From Turritopsis dohrnii (lineage: Eukaryota > Cnidaria > Hydrozoa > Anthoathecata > Oceaniidae), in the NCBI GenBank assembly GCA_027922465.2, contig BQMF02000044.1, forward strand, positions 372,001 through 436,000: DNA of 64,000 nucleotides, read 5' to 3'. This document shows, one piece after another, positions 1 through 12,345 of the stretch. A program made the position numbers and the translations under genes. A model generated the notes under the pieces. It did no database searches. It was not told where the DNA came from and saw nothing but the letters and a program-made list of their open reading frames with translations. The first letter of the stretch is position 1. Each line of letters starts with the position of its first letter.

Positions 1-837
1 TTAGTATGATAGGATGCACATTACAACATGGACAAAGCGAAAAACAATGAGCCCTGTAAGAAAACATATATCATGATAAAAAATAACCTGTTGTCACTAA
101 TCGGACAAGGGGATATGAAAATATGGACCTCTTCGAATTTTCATTTATGTTTGCCCCTTTTTTCTGCCCTTTATTCAAATCACCTTAAAATCCTTAAAAA
201 TGGACAAATTTCTCATTATCACACCAAATTTGTCCTGAAATTCAATATTTTTCTATATTCATCCAAAATTGAACATCTATATTATTTGAAGATGGTAGAA
301 GCATATCCATTTTTCTTAAGAATTGAAAGACCCAGGGAGTTAGCTAGAAATTCTCAATTGAGGCCGTAAGACTATAACCACGATGAACATTTTTATAACA
401 AAGCGGAAACACATGTTAGTGATGAGTGTAAGCCGATGTTTCAAAACAGAATCAAATCATTTATTTTAACAGCAAGCTTATTTGCTAATTTCTCATAAAT
501 TTATTGCTGGACTCAATTGGGAAACTTATTAGTTTTCTGGATTGGGAAAGAGCCGTAGGGACCCTGTAGGACCCTAGCTAACACCCTGATACCTCCCTCC
601 ACATAATAATGTGAAAATATAAATAACAATGATTTGTAAACAGGAGTTGATGACAAGATAAGATTATTTTCAAAAAATATGATGATGACTAATTGGACAA
701 ATGTGGCTAAAAAGACGAAATTGGAATGAAAATAATAAAAACGCACTGAAATCACACACAGATCAGATTAGTTCAAAATGTGGACGTACAAATTTTTAAC
801 TTCATTTTTAAATCAAATCTCATTTGTAATCATCCAA
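1..837. other. AT-rich sequence, no feature seen
   Basis: Open frames here are short, AT-driven and show no family motif. I see no inverted termini, RNA gene or tandem array. Confidence 0.6.
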
Positions 838-1143
838 CAGGGTGGCCACTTTTTTTGCCTTACCATTTTCCCTAACTTTTCCTTGAAGTTCCCCTGACTA
901 TCAGCAAATTTCCCTGACTAACTCTGAGCCTGTCAAAAGGACACTGCCCACAAAAACCCATCAGAAAGTGCCTATTTGTGCTGATTGTCCTGTTAACATC
1001 AGAATAGCTAAGAAAGATTCTTTGAATAGGTAACACAAGCCTCAAAATTTCCCTGACTTTTCCTTGACTTTCCCAATTTTCTCGTTTTTCCCTGACCTTT
1101 TGATGTTCATTTTCCCTGACTTTTCCAGATCACTGGCCACCAT
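838..1143. mobile_element. small TIR element with CCCTGACTTTTCC repeats
   Basis: The left side has CAGGGTGGCCACT (838-850) and the right side has TGGCCACC (1134-1141), an inverted core of 8 bp. Between them the phrase CCCTGACTTTTCC and close variants recurs at least five times, clustered towards both ends. A CAGGG start is typical of hAT ends, but I find no clean 8-bp duplication, so the superfamily is a guess. There is no coding capacity. It looks like an old non-autonomous copy. Confidence 0.5.
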
Positions 1144-3344
1144 GTCCAAATGGTCTATGCTAGCTCAGGATTTCGAAATTAATATATACAACAATCAGCA
1201 AACTGTATGCATAAAGAGTAACTTAAATGAATTTTCTTGTTGCTTAATTTGTGAGCACTGTATTTTCATGCATTTGATGGAATGAACAAGTGTCTAAAAT
1301 TACATAAATAAAAACCACAATCATCTATCATTCTAGTTTGTGCAAGTTCTCTGCCCTAAAATCTGATGTATACATTCCTGACGGAGGCCCACATCAGTGG
1401 ATTTCACAGTCAGTTCTCCCTGGCCTCGTTAAATCAAATTCAAAAAATAAAAATACATTTTTTTAACCATTTCGAGTACTGTCAATTGTCTTAACTTCAG
1501 ACATCCTTCCTAACTTCAGACACACAAAAAAACATATAATATATATCCGGAAAACACAAACAAATAATTTATACTGCACTGTCAATTAAAGTATATAAAT
1601 CCAAAACTTATCACAACCAAACTTAACAAACGCAAACTTTTGAAAAAATCAACACATGTTGCACGGAGATAATCTCTAAGCATTGCAATGTGATTTTAAT
1701 GTATCCATGGAATTTTCACGGACCTTTGAAGTTGTGCATGTGACGTGTTACACATTAATATTTTCCGTATCCCACTTGCATTTTCTTCGTTTCCCACGTA
1801 TTATCTGAAAATTTTTAGTTACTGGATTTTTAAGACTCTTAAGAAGGAATGCTGTCTGAAGCTAGGACGCTTGATGGATTGTTTTCACAATGATCATTTG
1901 CTTGGCAATGAAATGAAACTTGTGAATATCAATCTCCAACACGGAGTATATAATTTAGGATTTTTCTGATAAAAAGTAAAGGAACAATTAAGTTGTTCCA
2001 TTTACCATCTTCCTTTTTCCCCACAGTATACAAGATACCAAACATAACATACTCTATATGTAGGCATTGTTAGCTAGCTAACAATAACAGAACAGATTTT
2101 AGTGTTGTGTGAACCTCTATCGATACCATCATATCACAATTCACCATCATCATATCAGGCCATTGGCAGAAAGCCCATGTTACGTAAAGATAAACTAACC
2201 TTCTCATCAGTCACCTATGAAGGTTTCAAGATTAACTTCACCATGAGTTGTGTCAATTGGCGATTCTCTTTGTTTTTTGTTGGTAAACATTTTGTAAAAT
2301 TGACCACAAAGTGTTTCGCGGTACTTCCGTGCCATTTTGAACGGAATTGGATGAGCGAGACACGCTCCAAATGTTGTTCGAATGTACACAATCATCCAAT
2401 GGCTTTCAAAAAAGCATGGAGGAGGTGAGTGGGAAGAACGTTAAAATTTAAATTAAAAAAATGTGGTACTTCCAAGATCTTCAAATTCATTCATTATAAA
2501 ATTTAAGCACTACGTGTTTGCGTACAGTTTAGTAAGATCATGGATTCAAAAACCACGAATGTCAGAAGCTGGTGTGGTCGTCAGCAAATTGTGTGGAATT
2601 ACAAATCAATGTTGAAACGCTCCAGAGCAGAAAGTTTTGGTGACACAGCAGTTCCAACAGTCCCAAAGTTGTGGCTTATCCTTGATAGCCAACAAAAGTC
2701 TCCTAGATTGGTTAGCGTGACGTTGCACTTCTTATTGATATCACGTGATCTTTTGAAACGTTTTCTGCCCACAGTTAATTCGTTTGAAATGCACACGTGC
2801 GGGGGGTGAAATAACATCTGCACAAACAACTTCAAAACAAAAAGTCTTAAGCAACATCACCCCCATGGCTTTTTCCCTTTTTCGCATATCACGAGGTTGT
2901 AGGTTGTAGAGAAATGGTTTGGGGAAAATGGCGAAGTGTTGATTCCTTGATCAACATGATATGTTTTCCTCTGGTGATCTGTCGTTGTTGGATGTCGTTA
3001 TCTAATGTCCAAACGTATAGGAAATAGTGGATAAAATCTCGCTAATCTTGAACCTTGTCTCGAAGTCGTTTTTATTGTCGTTTTGTTTTGATTGATTGAT
3101 TGATATATTTTCAGTTAAGAAACATTACAAGTCCGTAACTGTATAAATTTATATATGTATTATAGATATATAATAATGATTACATAAACTATCTGAATAT
3201 AGATCGTCTTTGTACATTGTTTCAAATAACACGGGAAACTCGTAGAGGATCATAAATCATCTTATCGTCGAGAACCGAGTGACTACACAGCGTAAATATT
3301 ACATGTTACAATTTTATCGTTTTTATAAAGATTTAGGTTCAGAC
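1144..3344. other. intergenic, nothing recognised
   Basis: Several 60-110 codon open frames exist here (for example 2102-2428 and 2540-2809), but none shows a domain motif, a repeat family or convincing splice signals. I treat the stretch as non-coding. Confidence 0.5.
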
Positions 3345-3441
3345 CTAGCGAAAAAATTTGTTGAAAAATACTTTGCGAAGGAGTGTGTTTCTGTATAAAT
3401 GTAACCGTTAATTCAATAAAAATTCTCTTCATCGCAGTTAC
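3345..3441 (-). mobile_element. CACTGCGAAGGAGTGC hairpin MITE, copy A
   Basis: A diverged foldback copy. The arm TTTGCGAAGGAGTGTG (3372 on) pairs imperfectly with CTCTTCATCGCAGT (about 3424-3438). The family's right flank (TTTTTCAACAAATTT) appears here on the left as its reverse complement, so this copy is inverted relative to the others. Confidence 0.6.
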
Positions 3442-3803
3442 CTTTTGTTGTTTTGCCGGAGACATCGATAGCTGTTTTATTTTAAAATTGGCGCGGAGGC
3501 TGCCCTGTATAAATATATTTTGTATAAAGGAATTATTCTCCATACATCGACATCTTGAATCTCAAGAAGTGACATCGGTCAAGAAGAAATACGGAAGAAT
3601 CTCCACCTTCTTTCCAGAAAGAATAAAATTATGGGAACCGTGTAATGCAGACGCCATTATTTTTTTACTTGAAAACGATTGCAATAGTTCTTTTGATTAT
3701 AGGAATGTTTTTGTCAGCGGTTTTTGTCGCTGTGCATGATAGTTAATTATTTCCATGTTTCTGGGTAGTTATGGATGAATAAAAAAACCATAAGGAAAAT
3801 TAC

Positions 3804-3903
3804 TTGAAAAGTCACTGCGAAGGAGTGCAATTCTATAGAAATGTACGCTGTTTCAATAAAAATGCTCTCCCTCGCAGTGAATTCGATGATTTTGTCCACT
3901 GGG
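3804..3903 (+). mobile_element. CACTGCGAAGGAGTGC hairpin MITE, copy B
   Basis: The left arm GTCACTGCGAAGGAGTGC (about 3811) and right arm GCTCTCCCTCGCAGTGA (about 3864-3880) form a roughly 30-bp stem with a short loop. The copy ends in the family's flank, ending TTTGTCCACTGG. It has no coding capacity. Confidence 0.7.
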
Positions 3904-4927
3904 AAACACAAGTTGATTTTGACTTGACAAAAAATTCGAAGCAGAAACAAAACTAGCCATTTATATGTAAACATAATGTCTAAACATTTAGGAATAAAAT
4001 AAACAATTTACTAAGGAGATCATGATGAACCCTGTTTAGTATGGAGATATAAAATGAGTCAGCTATATAATGAAGATCGACAAGTATGTGAAAAATGTTT
4101 CTAAAAACTTTTTTCGCTTCCATGCGCCATTTCCAAAATTCTGTTCACCACGTTGTGGCTTAGCGACAGTGCAGCCTCGTTGTTCATACTTTGTAATTGC
4201 TTTTAATTATCATAGCGCGCTATAATACCAGCATTATAGAATAATTTTCCCTGTTCACACCAAGAAACTTGATTGAGATATTTCCTGAGCAATCATGGTC
4301 ACACTGAAGTTAAACTTTAAGATAAACGGCTGAAGTTTAAAAATGCAGCTGGTTACACGGTCAGCGGTATTATTGTAAACCTTATGACATGCGCTTGCAT
4401 CATGTCTTCCTTGCACTGACCATAACACTGACCAGAAATAGCCTTATAAATCAAAGATAACGACAAAACCCTATTTTTAATAATTTTTTAATAGAGCATC
4501 ATCTCGAAGTTGTTTTACTTTCGCTGAACTTGAAACACGTTTAGTGGTAAACACTTAAATAGCAGCTAACATATTGCTCGTACAAGATGATATTTCGACA
4601 AGGAAACACAAATGTTAAATGATAGATGTGGGGGAGGTGCCAACCTCTCAACTAAATTTAAGAAATACGGTATTGTTCTCATAAGTAAATACCAAATTTG
4701 TTATTGCAATGTATGAATATACCACAAAAAAATGTAGTCTATGGAGATTTCCCTGAAATCTCTGTCTCTGAAATCTGTTAACTTTCAGGAATGAAAGACA
4801 AACTAACATGCTTGTTTGAGCCGATCTAGAAGGAACAAAATTGAAATTTTTTTGACCTCCTTCTTAAACACTTATTCTGAGCCATCAGAAACTTAATATT
4901 TTGTGTTGTGTTTTACTAAAACATGAT
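3904..4927. other. intergenic, nothing recognised
   Basis: AT-rich sequence with no coding or repeat signal that I can support. Confidence 0.5.
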
Positions 4928-5082
4928 TTGTTGGTACGAGTAGGGCGTAAGTATATACGTTTTGTTGGTTCGAATAGGGCGTAAGTATATACGTTTTGTT
5001 GGTACGAATAGGGTGTAAGTATATACGTTTTGTTTTATAAGTACATATGTTTTGTTGGTACGAATAGGGCGTAAGTACATGT
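4928..5082. repeat. 34-bp minisatellite, about 4 units
   Basis: Units starting TTGTTGGTACGAATAGGG and ending GTAAGTATATACGTT recur with a 34-bp period from 4928, 4962 and 4996. A shorter derivative follows, then a last full unit near 5050. Units differ by one to three substitutions. Confidence 0.85.
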
Positions 5083-5828
5083 GGTTAACATTACAATACT
5101 ATCTTTTTTGACAAATTTAATGAGCCGCTCCCTAGTTTGCCAAACTTTAAATGTTTCGACTGCTAAGTAATTGGCCTGTATCAAGTAAACAGTTTCCTTT
5201 CGACAAATAAGGTCAAATGTTTTAAGAAATTTTCCTGGCATCAACTCAACTCAATTGTTGTTACAGGTAACGCCCTTATTATTTCAACTTTCAGTGGCAA
5301 GATAGAAAAAAAAGGGAAACATTGCCTTTTTAAAAAATTTAAATAAAAAAAAACATATGTAAATAAAATATACATAAATTGAAAACTGGTTAAAGTAACC
5401 CTGATGAAAATAACTTCGATCAAACGGCGAACCTACCGAGTTAAACAATGACGTAATAATGTTTGGGTGGGGGGGGGGGGGGGGGGGAGGACAGGGTCAG
5501 TGCAAAAATCAATTATGTACATAGAAACCAGGTCGTGTTTAATGACTAGGTGACATGATTAAGCAAAAGTTCGGGAAACGTGGGAATGCTTTTTAAAAGT
5601 TAAAGCCCATATGAAAGAATTTCTTGCCAGTGTTTAGTGACGATAATGGCTGACGTTTCAGAGGTCTGACTTTTCTAAGAATCTTTTACTTTTAGATACA
5701 CACATAATATACCTTTCCGAATTCTCTCAACCTTAAGTGTGATGAATATTTCATTTAAGGTTGGAAGAATTTATGTGATTGCAAAGGTAAATTCAAACGG
5801 TGTAGTCAAAATTCATAGGGACGGGTTA
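5083..5828. other. intergenic, with a G19 run
   Basis: No gene seen. A run of 19 G (5469-5487), preceded by GGGT, is the most GC-skewed spot in the neighbourhood and could form a G-quadruplex. It is also a likely place for sequencing-length error. Confidence 0.6.
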
Positions 5829-6069
5829 AAACTCCTTTCCGGAATTTCTGTTTAAAGACTGACTTGTGACCAAGTTATCTTGTCTAACCTCGTTTTGATG
5901 CGACAGCAGATCTTGCCTCGCTTTCAAACCATACAATAATGACATTTGTTTCATTTGAGTCATTACTATAATGAACTATTTTTATCATTCTTCATTACGT
6001 AAGTAACTTAAAAACATTGGAAACGAGGCAAGATCACGTCACATCTTGTAATTTCCGAAATGGTCTTTT
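5829..6069. mobile_element. palindromic MITE, CCGGAATTTCTGTTTAAA type
   Basis: The left part carries TTTCCGGAATTTCTGTTTAAA and CTAACCTCGTTTT. The right part carries GAAACGAGGCAAGA and AATTTCCGAAATGGTC in inverted order. The same arrangement is found at 19922-20109, so this is a repeat family. It is non-coding and its ends are approximate. Confidence 0.5.
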
Positions 6070-6087
6070 TTATTACTCTATAACTTG

Positions 6088-6190
6088 TCAAAAAATCATT
6101 GTGATGAAGTGCATTTCTATTGAAATTGTCTGTATACTTCTACAGAAATGCACTCCTTCGCAGTGATTTTTCAACAAATTTGCCCACTGG
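6088..6190 (+). mobile_element. CACTGCGAAGGAGTGC hairpin MITE, copy C
   Basis: The arms TCATTGTGATGAAGTGCATT (from 6097) and AATGCACTCCTTCGCAGTGA (to 6166) form a roughly 30-bp imperfect stem with a short loop. It is flanked by TTGTCAAAAAA on the left and TTTTTCAACAAATTTGCCCA then CTGG on the right. This is the best-preserved right flank of the family. Confidence 0.75.
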
Positions 6191-6522
6191 TAGCATTGTT
6201 ACTTCTAATGCTCATTCCAATAGTTAGAAGTAGTTTGACTATTAAAAGCGACAGGATAACTCTTGCTTGGTTCAACCAGGGATTTCAACAGAAATGTCTA
6301 TGAGGTCTATATTTTCCCACACATCAGCAATGATCCAGTAAATTCAAAAACACCGCTTGAATTATTCTAACGAATCTACATATGGAATGAAGATGAATGA
6401 CGAACCAACATAGGAACGAGGTCCGTATGAAAGTAGAAACGAGTTCAATATGGAAAACTTGTCTCAAACGTGACGAACAAAAATACATTTTGGACAGGTG
6501 TACCATCAACTACCAACATTTC

Positions 6523-6598
6523 CAACCTCGAAACCAGGGTCTCTTGCCTTTTCGATATACGGATAGTGGAAAGGCAAGAGATCCTGGGTTCGAGGTTG
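6523..6598. mobile_element. palindromic MITE with 10-bp TSD (CAACCTCG family)
   Basis: The whole 76 bp folds back on itself, from CAACCTCGAAACCAGGG to the matching CCTGGGTTCGAGGTTG. The flanking 10-mers CCAACATTTC (6513-6522) and CCGACATTTC (6599-6608) differ by one base and look like a target-site duplication. Related copies with perfect 10-bp duplications lie at 45138 and 45919. Confidence 0.8.
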
Positions 6599-6609
6599 CC
6601 GACATTTCC

Positions 6610-8360
6610 TTTAACTCGGTTTCTTTACTGTCCTAAATGTTAACAGAACCGTAAAATCTTATTGCTGTGGTCAGTCAGCAACGTGCGAATGTGTTTTCTC
6701 TCTCAGTGATTTAAGTCAGGGACGTGAATTTTTGTATTGATGAAAATAGAAACTTCGAAACAACGTCCTGTCGGAAAAATACGGACAGTCAAATCAAAAT
6801 TGCGACAGAATGACAATTAATTACTTTTCATTAATAAATGGTTGGCACTCATCAAATTCTCCCATTACGATTTCAGCAGTTTCGATATATAACAAAGGAA
6901 GACACGTTTCTTGACATGTGCGATTCAATGAATTGACAATTTTCTTCCATTTCAGTGTTATCGAGAAAAACTAATTACCACCGTGGCTGAAGATTAAAAA
7001 AGGAGCGCCTACATGCCGCCCAAATCAGATGCGCGGGCGCGGGCGATTCCACCAAACGGAAAACAATCTTTAATATACTCTGAAATTTGAGACAAAACCA
7101 ACAAGTCTTTTGGTAAATTCTTACAATAACTATGGCCTATATTTGGAAATTAACAAAAACTTGTGTATGTTCTCACCATTTTTGCATAGTGTGAACAAGG
7201 CGTAACAGTTGGTTAAACATACAAAGTCTCAACAAGTAGGTAGAGAAAGTTTTTATGCATTTACCTCAACGATGAGTCAAGCTGACTAGCATTACACAAC
7301 TAACAAATAATATATATCCAAATTTGGTTCAGTCCAATATCAATTTATGTCAAATCGTCAAATTTCCGTTCATTTACCGGATGACTAGGCACATAACTAT
7401 AAAAGCCAACCTCGAACCTAGCTTCCGAAAGTCGCGAAAAGGAAAAGTTCAGGGTTGTTTTTTGAGTTTTATCAAGTACGTTATTAATGTCAACCATGCT
7501 TAACGAAAGGTTCTGCAAAGTAACTTCACGACAACTTAAACGACCATTTGAAAAAGATACTAAACATCAAACAAACATTTTCACGTAAACAGATCACGAA
7601 ACATTAATTTTTACAGTTTGTACAGAGATATAAAGAAACTATTGCGACTGTTGAAGAAATACTGTAACTATGTATTATCATCATGAAAAGTTAAAAAAAA
7701 AAATGTTTTACTTACTGGCGTGTAAAAGAAGTTTGTTTACGTTTAGTTGGTCGGTTTGTATTTTTTATGAAACATTGCTTGTTTCCCTAATAGCAGTGGT
7801 AAAAAAATAAAATAATTTCTTCTTCGCGGTGTTATCAACTCAAACTTTAATCAAAGGGTTACATAATGATTCTTATGTAATCTAAACATCTGCGAGGGAG
7901 TGCAGCTTTTTTTGATGATAAAGGTAAGGTAAATAAAAACATGATTTGAATAAATAGTTGCATTGTTAAATTAACTAATAGATCGTTTATCTTAACAACT
8001 CTCAAGAGTAAACAACAATAAAATGTATTCAGTAGAGACCGTGGTTAATAACACTTGAGGAGGGTGAAATCAGAGCTCTTCACGAACTTTATCTAATGTA
8101 AATCTAATGGCCTGTACTTATGAAAACTCTTGCATTCTTAAGTAAAAGTATTGACAATGTCTAATCGCAGGTCGATTGATTGAAATCACATAGTTTGTTT
8201 CAAGCAGCTGAAAAAAAGTAATGCTTTCAACTTTCTCGCTAAAGTTTTGACGCCCACCAATCTTCGCGACAACTTATGATTGTGGGGATAAAATTGCGCC
8301 CTTAAAACTGATCAATGCCATTGCGTAGAAAACTGAATTCCAGACGAACAGGTTTGATTT
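6610..8360. other. intergenic, nothing firm
   Basis: A GC-rich island near 7035 (GCGCGGGCGCGGGCG) and a partial CTGCGAGGGAGTGCA (about 7890), possibly a decayed copy of the hairpin MITE, are the only features I see. Confidence 0.5.
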
Positions 8361-8605
8361 GCGACTGTGGTAGAGTGCTCGCTTCCTGTTCGGGAGTTCG
8401 CGGGTTCAATCCCCGACCGAGTCATGCCAGCGACTATAACTGTGTGAATCACACTCCTCTCTGCTTAGCACTTAGCAAGAGAGTAGGAATGATGTCTAGG
8501 GTGGTTGTCTAGTTGAGCGGTTACTGTCATTACAGCTTCCGTAGCCCAAATGGGAGCTTTAAATGCTCTAGGACCTCCTACGCAGAACCCTCGTTGATAA
8601 CAGTA
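8361..8605 (+). mobile_element. tRNA-derived SINE
   Basis: A tRNA-like head starts near 8361. The A-box-like segment is TGGTAGAGTGCTCGC and the B box is GGGTTCAATCCCC (8402-8414), followed by GACCGAGTC pairing with the damaged 5' CGACT. An unrelated body of about 180 bp follows. The acceptor stem is imperfect and the anticodon arm is non-standard, so this is a retroposon head rather than a working tRNA gene. Confidence 0.6.
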
Positions 8606-9431
8606 CCTTAAGGTGTGAGTAAGGGAAAAATCATTGACTTTTTTGAAAAAAAGTTTTTTTGTACATCAGGATGAAAGGAACTCTGAATTTTCCAATAGTG
8701 AAACTATTTTTTCAGGAAGTGGATGGGAAGTCCGTTTATTTTCCAAAACCGTTGTATTAGCGGCTAAATTGTGTACATTAAAGACCATGAAAAAATAAAA
8801 CATATTGATCATGTTGCGTATTGATCCTTTTGTTTCAAAATTCCGTTTCATAAATAATTAATTAGTTCACGCAATAAAGAAAAATCTTTAAAGCTGTTTT
8901 TTTTCAGTGTTCACTTTTCGTGTCAGAGCCACTAACGTTTGATGCTTCATTTACAAAACTAAAAAAGCTCTGACAGTGAGACTTGGCTTACTGAAAAGCT
9001 GAAGGGTAGATCTAAAAACGGTTTTTTTTTTATCTTTTTAATTTGAACAGAATATGAGTTATAGTCTTGAAAGCAAAAAAAATGAAAACAGAAAACGTTA
9101 CTTTTGAGAAATTGAAAATAACTCTGAAAATAATTTGTTTGAGTAAAAAAAGAAAAAACGCTATCTCTTGTGATTACAAAAGTGTAAAAAACATAAGTTA
9201 AACTTAACTGGTTTTGTAAATGGAGCTACGTATTTACAACAAGGTTCATTTTCTTTGACTCGTTCTAAAATCTTACATTTTTAGTTTACCTTAAAATTTT
9301 TAACATGGGCTTTTAGAGATGTAAATAAGCTTTCCAAAAATGTATCATACTTGATATATAAACATATTCCTGTCAAAGGAATTAATTAAAAAACAAAAAC
9401 ACGTTTTTTTTCCCTTACTCACACCTTAAGG
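8606..9431. mobile_element. TTAA-flanked TIR element (piggyBac/Kolobok-like)
   Basis: GGTGTGAGTAAGGGAAAAA follows TTAA at 8608-8611. Its inverted partner TTTTCCCTTACTCACACC precedes TTAA at 9426-9429. Exact inverted ends and TTAA on both sides fit the TTAA-specific superfamilies, as known for piggyBac and Kolobok. The 800-bp interior has no transposase frame, so the copy is non-autonomous. The left end abuts the SINE at 8361-8605. Confidence 0.75.
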
Positions 9432-11446
9432 AACTGAAGAGTCTACCCTGGGCAAACATTCGTAAATAAATTGCCTTATTGGAACCAAATTAAAGTGAAG
9501 TTGGGTGAAGGAAGATTTCTATTCAACAAATTTGCTCGCTCGCTCGATAAAAAAGCACTAGTTGACGCCAAACGCATGTGCAGTTCACAAAAAATGCTGC
9601 TGACCATGCTGTCTCTGTCGATAAAAAAACGCTTGCCAAAAGTTGAAAATTTCCAACTTTTTTTCATCGCTTTGAGAGCGCTTGTAAAATAGGCCAATCA
9701 GATTACAGAATGTCTGCTGAATAGACAAATTCTCCGATTTCTCAAAAAAACAAAATGGCGACCAACCTGAAAGTCAGCTTTCAAAACCTACAGCAAAGTT
9801 TATTAAACAATTCTTCTGACTACATCTTTAATCAGCAAACGTCATTGATATTCGGTTTGAAAACGAGACGTTGCTTTTGTTGTGACGTAATTAATGAAAA
9901 GGTCTATTAGCAATATGTAATGCATTCGATCAAACACTGACAAACAAGTATCCCCGAAGTAGCAAGGTTGTTAAACAAGGACTTTCAATATCGAGAAATC
10001 CATTTATAGTTTATAGAAATTTTGACGGTTTTGTAACACCCTAACAAAGTCCTGTAAATAAGACAAACTTCTATTCTATTCTGATGAATATCTGGTTATG
10101 AATATCTGGTTATTAACCAACCAGATTTCAACGGACAAGGTTTTGCGATTATTTTATGGGTAACTGTTATTACAGTTTTCCGCTCGACATGTGGAACCCT
10201 GGATAAGTGGAGCTTTCATTAAGTGTGACCATTTTCTAGTGTGACCATTTTCTCTGGTCCTTTGGACTTGTTTTACCAAACTTTCCTAATTTCTTCATTT
10301 CCCCGGATAAGTGGAACATTCGCTTGAAACTTTTTTTTCGATCCCTTGAAAGTAGCCGTTGCTGATTTTACTTCTTACAGTTTCAAGCATTAAACTTAGA
10401 CAGGACTGAAAGAAAAAGGTGTTCTTTTTTGAATCAATCGTCACGTGATTAAGAAATTATCATCAACCTTTTTTTTTTAGAAGGATGGCTTTCATAAATG
10501 CAGGTCAACTGAATAAATTAAATTAATGGGACATGCGCAACGACATTCGTTACCAAGCAAAATTAATTAATATATAAAGTGAAACATTTCCGTGGTAAGA
10601 TGCAGGAAGTTCAAAGTCGATATAATTTCCGCTACTGAGACTTTTATAGGCTACTTTGCTACAATTGTTGAAACTGAATTGTCAGATTCTTTTAACAAGA
10701 ATGTGCCATTGGAAAGTCGTTCTAAATAACACTGGTTTATTCCTACTACGAAAGAGTCTAAGCAACTTTAGAAATTCTTTTCAAAAAATGCATAATTAAA
10801 TTAAAGTGAGAACAGGAGGTGACGAAGTTGACCTTCCTACCTGCGCATTCTATATGTTTCAACAAAAATGCTAATTTATCCGAGTAAAGTTTGCAAGGTC
10901 AAATCTGGGAAGGAAAGAAAAAATCTGTTGAAGTGAATTAAACGAAAAAAGCTCGGGAAAACTCAGTTTTTCGAGTCAATCGAGTTTTACAACCCAGCTG
11001 GACATCCATTCAGCCTGCAAGGACATCCATTCAGCCTGCAACAGCTTCTTCTACGTGATCTCAAAACAGGTCATTAATGTGACGTCATTAAATGACAATA
11101 AAAACATGCTTATATTTCTTAATACAAAAATCCCAGGTTATAAACTTATTACTTAGGCCCCCTCCTTTTTTTTTGTTTGACAGCCTTAAGTCTAGACTCA
11201 TACGAACCTTTCGTGACTTGATTATTGCCCAATAGATTTTCTGTATTTTTTGAGGGGAAACGAACACCATGGTCAAACTTTCCAATACATTTTTTCTTAC
11301 AAATGTTCATTAAAAAATAAGGTGAGTGTTTCTGTTTTCTCTCAACTCTGCTTGATCAGGAGACGTACACAAGTTCGTATGGTTTAATTTTGAGAAGTGG
11401 ATCTCCTCCACCTCCAAACATTATAATAGAAAAAACATTACCCATA
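9432..11446. other. intergenic, with a pogo-like end remnant
   Basis: No gene seen. Around 10170-10330, phrases such as CCTGGATAAGTGGAGC and GGATAAGTGGAAC resemble the repeated subterminal phrases of pogo/Tigger elements. The remnant has no partner end that I can find. Confidence 0.4.
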
Positions 11447-11448
11447 TA

Positions 11449-12345
11449 CCTTATTACATGAAAATAAGTAGGCAAGTATTTAACGGCCTTGAAATTAACA
11501 CGACATGAAATTAACACGAATGGCCAGGTGTAAACTTTAGAGTGAGTGGTAATTAACACGAATAACACCTTTTAAGAATTCAAATGGTACATAATTAACA
11601 CGATTTTGTCAAAAAGATACTTAAAACAGAAGCAAAGTAAGAGAGCTACTGAAGGAACAGACAATTAATGAATCTCCATGAAAACTATGTTAGAACTAGA
11701 AAATGCATCGGAACTCTACAATAAAAAAATGTTAACAAAAATATACCGAGGGAACTATCACGATATGTATGGTACTCGATCTTGGAAGGAGCCAAGTATG
11801 AGGTAGAGGTTTCCAAAAAAGAACCCATAGCCTCCCCCTTGCTACAAGGTGGGTTGGAGATTCCAATTAAAGTATCGGTCACTTGGGATAGCCCAGAAAA
11901 CCTATCAGTTTTAATGGAAAAGGTAAAAGATGTACAGTATCCGATAGCTGGAGCTTACATAGACAATTCAAAAGAAATACTAAAGGAATTAGTAGGTGAT
12001 GAAATGGAAAACAGTGACTGTGAGATAGACGATGGAGAGAGCGAAATCGAATTGATTGACGAATAACGGCGTTTTTAGGAACACAATGAAACAAGAACAA
12101 TATTGTAGTTACTAATATAAAGCAAGAAAGATAATTATGAATTTGCCATAAAATATCATTTCCGGTTCAATCTAAGGGTGATTTTGAAAATTAACGCTGG
12201 GAATAAATTAAGGGAGGTTTTTTAAACATATCCATTAATTAACGGAGGGTAAATTTACACGAGTCAAAAATTAACGGGGTTTTTATTAACACGAAAATTT
12301 TCCATTCGTGTTAATTACATGTCTCGTAATATTCGTGTAATAAGG
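11449..12345 (+). mobile_element. TIR element with HIRAN-like remnant (TA-CCTTAT ends)
   Basis: The left end CCTTATTACATGAA follows TA (11447-11448). The right end TTCGTGTAATAAGG precedes TA (12346-12347). Many copies of ATTAACACGAA and its complement lie inside both ends, giving long imperfect inverted repeats. The 897-bp element contains one open frame (11725-12066) with a HIRAN-like core and no recognisable transposase. The ends and cargo match the better-preserved element at 58272-59368, although the internal repeat sequence differs (AACACGAA here, GGCCGGCGT there). Confidence 0.7.
11725..12066 (+). pseudogene. truncated HIRAN-like protein carried by TIR element
   Basis: The frame is open from just after a TAA at 11722 to the stop at 12064-12066 (113 codons), with no ATG before its conserved part. 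It contains IPRELSR (residues 7-13), then LLQGGLEIPI and an acidic C-terminus ending IELIDE. The same order (IPRELSR, then GGLEIPI, then acidic tail) occurs in the frame at 58522-59055. In HIRAN-like proteins the VGHxPRExSR motif closes the barrel fold, which in HLTF binds DNA ends. Here the upstream half is lost behind a stop, so I call it a remnant. A missing 5' exon is the alternative explanation. Confidence 0.6.

Noticed and set aside
2102..2835. Several 60-110 codon frames on both strands
   Set aside because: No motif and mutually overlapping; no basis for a gene.
3383..3739. 118-codon plus-strand frame
   Set aside because: Starts inside a hairpin MITE copy and shows no domain; chance frame.
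5469..5487. G19 run as a regulatory G-quadruplex
   Set aside because: No gene nearby and homopolymer runs are common assembly errors; kept only as a note.
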